A stretch of DNA of 64,000 bases from Sphagnum compactum (lineage: Eukaryota; Bryophyta; Sphagnopsida; Sphagnales), in contig OZ234494.1 of NCBI GenBank assembly GCA_965153455.1, positions 13,950,001-14,014,000 on the forward strand, read 5' to 3'. The first letter of the stretch is position 1. Each line of letters opens with the position of its first letter. The notes beneath the pieces are model-generated. The model did no database searches. It saw only the letters and a list, made by a program, of their open reading frames with translations, and was not told the origin of the DNA. Made by a program: the position numbers and the translations under genes. Shown here piece by piece: positions 61,113 through 64,000 of this stretch.

Positions 61113-64000
61113 TCAGATGTGAGAAAAAACTTCATCAAATTCAGGTGAGCTTTTAGAGATTCCCTGATCAGAATTGTCAAAGCGGGCTTTTACAGCAAGC
61201 TCATCAACAACAGAAACAACATACTTGGCCTTTGCAGCTATTTCTATGAGAAGTGAAGCAAACTTGAGGAGGGAGAGAGCTGCAAGGCGTTGCACTGTGA
61301 CATCCCAATGATCACCTATTGACCCCTTCCTCTTCAAAAACTCACCAGGTGGCCCCTCCAGTTTTGGCGCCTTCTGTTTAATTGTCTTTTCTTTTTGCTC
61401 TCGCTCTTCTCTTCTGCACACAACTAGGAATTGCATTAGCACTTGCCTTAATGCATTTACAACCATGGCCAGTAACACAGTGTTCTTATCATTCACAGCA
61501 TCTTTCCAGTCCTGAAGACTATTTCCTTCTCTTAGAGCATTCCCAGTGGTGCTCACTATGTGACCCTGCAAAAATGTTTCTCTTGTCCAAGTTTAGTTAT
61601 TTACTTTTTTGCAACTGCACCCATAAAACTGAAGCTGAGACTGCAAATAGGTGGGAGGCTACTAATAGCAAAGCACCTGAACCATTATGATTGGCCAATC
61701 AGAAACAGGGAGTAGCAGTCAGATCACATCTTCTCTGGCAGGTGCTTTGCTGTGGCTTTTACCAGCCTCAGCAAACTGTGCATTTATGCTGGACCAAAAC
61801 CATTTTGCTGAGCCAAACCAGCATTTGACTTTTCTTCATCCAATTTTAATGTGCAGGGTCACATACTGAGCACAGCTGGGGACGCTCTTAGTGTTGGTCT
61901 GATCACATTCCTGTCACACAGCAACAGGTGCTACACCACAGATAAGAGAAGGGTTGAGGTCTTTTACTGTTCATGTTGCAGCTCTGCTGAATGCATATCT
62001 GAAAGGTACTCTGGATGACTACTCCATGCATGAGAGTTGTTATCACTCGTTTCAGATGGAGCAGCATTTGTGTTGCCAAAGACACCTTCTAAAAATCGCC
62101 CTGTGTGGTCATTAGAAGCGCTTTGAGTTGGAGCAGGGAATGGTGCTCCTTGTAGCAAGACGTCAGAGTACTTTGCAATGTTATGTTGGAGCAATATGGC
62201 CACCTCTTCTGCCCTCTCCAGGATGTGCTGGCTATCAACACGTTCCATGTTGCGCATCATCTTTCCTAGTGCTCGAAAGACTCTACACATCCCCACCAAG
62301 ACACAAAATGCTGCTTCACATGGTCCAGTTGTTTTTAAGTTCTGGAACTGGAACCACATACTCCATGACCAACAAAAACCTGGACCATGCTGCTATGGTT
62401 CATTTCTGATTTTCACAGACTACACCCAGAAGACTTTGCTTTTGACACTGCCTTGTCAAGTGCACATGAGAGAGAGAGTGAGAGCAAGAACTTACTCTGC
62501 ACATTCTTTGCCAAGAGCCAGAAACTCCATTCTGAAGATACCACGCAGATTCAAAGGAGCTTGGATCTCAGCACGCAGACATGCATCCAGTGCCACCACA
62601 TCATAGAAAGCAAACCGAAGATTTTCAGACACATCATCATAAATATGCCATGGGTATCTGAAGAAGAACTTGCCATGCGGGGGCTCAAATTTGGCTGCAT
62701 TCAACTGCAAATACACTCCCGACACAGACAATGAAGTTTAGTTCGAGAAGATCTTTAATCTCAGCTGCAAAGATTGTGAAGTTCCCACTACTACCTAGGG
62801 CTATGCTTCTGCACAGCACAAAAGCAGATTTTCAGTCCTCAGTATACACAGTGAGAAAAAGAGAAGAAAAGGGGCTGAAGTATAAAATTTGGCACTGACA
62901 AGCTTCTCCAACTCAGAGTCCGCTGCCACAATTTCATGAAAGCATGAGTGCAAATCATCGGTTGCAACATGGGTCAAGACCTCAGGAAGTTCATCCAGCA
63001 CAGTGCCTTTACAATACTCCCCAACACACCTCTCCACCACATTGCCAGCACGCTCAAAGTTGGTGGCAAGCAGATTGTTGACATTATTACCAGCAAAATT
63101 TGGCAAGAGCAAAACGTTGATGAAAGTTGCAATGACAAATCCGATGGCAATTGTGGCGATTCGAATCATGGGTAGTCTAACTTTTGAATGCCGATCACTT
63201 TGATTGAGGATTAGAAGATGGAAGGTGATCATAGACATGACTACAGCATAATTCCATCGATCTTTGAACGGTTGCCGGAACTTGAAGATGGTTGGCAGTG
63301 CACCTCCAAGAAATGTGCAGATCAGAAGAAAGTAGTTCTCATTTTTGCCCAAGAAGCTTCCAATGATGTCAACAACCAAGGCAAGTGCAGCCGCAAGCGA
63401 TGTTCCCAATGTACGATTTACACCTGACAACACAGTATTTTTTGCAAAAACACCCATCAACTTCTTCCCTCCTCGAGGTCCTTGAGATTGAGAGAGCAAA
63501 TAAGGAAAAAAAACACTAGAACTTTGTCTTTCTGAAGCTGAAAGAAAATTGCTCAAGAAAAAGAGAAGCTTGAATGAATCATGCCGAAGCAATCAAGCTG
63601 ACATGAATGCAATTGCAGTTTCAACATTAGGGTTCAAACAAAACTTCTTGTTTCAGCGGATTAAAATTGATTTGGAATGTTCTCAAGCAAGCTTTTAGGT
63701 GGTGTCCACATGTTTTCATAATATATAAGAAAAGGTATGATGCAAAGACATTTCAAAGACTTGCAATCTAAGTACAATTTTTGACACTAAAACATGAAAA
63801 ATTAAGCACTGATTACAATGAAAAAACCAAGCATTGTGGAATTAGAAATGGGTTTTTTTTTTCCCGAACCTTTGCTGAAGGTTAAGCCGACATTCATTTC
63901 GAGGACTATGTCGACGGTAATGACAGCCCACACACCATTCTTGTTCAAGGGACGGAGGAAGCCAGGAGCGAAACAGAGCAATCCGGCAACCAGAGCTGCA
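61113..64000 (-). CDS. ALMT: Aluminum-activated malate transporter family channel (5' end outside window)
   Basis: Minus-strand exons: 64000-63870 (partial), 63423-62900, 62704-62496, 62282 to about 61970, and 61565-61113. ALMT proteins are anion channels for malate and related ions in plasma membrane or tonoplast. The visible N-terminal part has the family segments WAVITVDIVLEMNVGLTFSK, joined across the first intron to GVNRTLGTSLAAALAL, and then several hydrophobic helices ending near IRIATIAIGFVIATF. The cytosolic part has FEPPHGKFFFRYPW and LDACLRAEIQAP, a low-complexity insert, and the conserved C-terminal LSLLKFASLLIEIAAKAKYVV before the stop. The first three junctions are phase-compatible. 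The join between the fourth exon and 61565 is not resolved, because its obvious donor (CA|GTAAAA) would put the last exon out of frame. The start codon lies beyond 64000. Confidence 0.88.

Overview
The window is nuclear DNA of a land plant. It holds spliced genes with GT-AG introns of roughly 80 bp to 3 kb, plant-only families (ALMT channel, IQM calmodulin-binding protein, WRC-domain protein, class I plastid aldolase with a transit peptide) and long AT-rich gene-poor stretches full of microsatellites and transposon debris. The proteins look equally distant from several angiosperm family members, so a seed-free plant such as a moss is my guess. That is inference; nothing in the sequence fixes the species.

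Layout. 1-2650: AT-rich repeats, including a 54-bp tandem array. 2883-7380 (+): WRC-domain nuclear protein with a possible HARE-like winged helix, modelled as three exons. 7400-15500: non-coding, with a tRNA-derived SINE at 14218-14423 and a possible CACTA end at 13256. 15537-17455 (+): DHHC palmitoyltransferase, four exons. 18320-19440: nested minisatellite. 21011-23295 (+): plastid fructose-bisphosphate aldolase, six exons. 27258-24191 (-): IQM protein, nine exons, with an in-frame 51-bp repeat in the last one. 27700-37140: about 9 kb of repeat-derived DNA. 37499-40925 (+): aspartate aminotransferase, eleven exons. 42474-43535 (+): OST3/OST6 oligosaccharyltransferase subunit, intronless. About 44000-44330 (+): orphan exon-like fragments. 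49094-53223 (+): exocyst subunit EXO84, nine exons, one GC-AG intron. 54658-55130: inverted-repeat element. 56467-60186 (+): plastid-type protein with two thioredoxin-fold (glutaredoxin/GST-N) domains, eleven exons. 64000-61113 (-): ALMT channel, 5' part outside the window.

Functional picture. These are ordinary housekeeping and signalling genes with no operon-like or pathway clustering. Aldolase, aminotransferase and the tandem-thioredoxin protein probably act in plastids; OST3/6, the DHHC enzyme, EXO84 and ALMT act in the endomembrane system or at membranes; WRC and IQM are regulatory. Exon models were built by hand from reading-frame phase, splice sites and family similarity, and no transcript data were available. 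I did not find a convincing new biological system. The most unusual items are the coding minisatellite in IQM, the nested minisatellite after the DHHC gene, the HARE-like plus WRC architecture, and the SINE and inverted-repeat elements.
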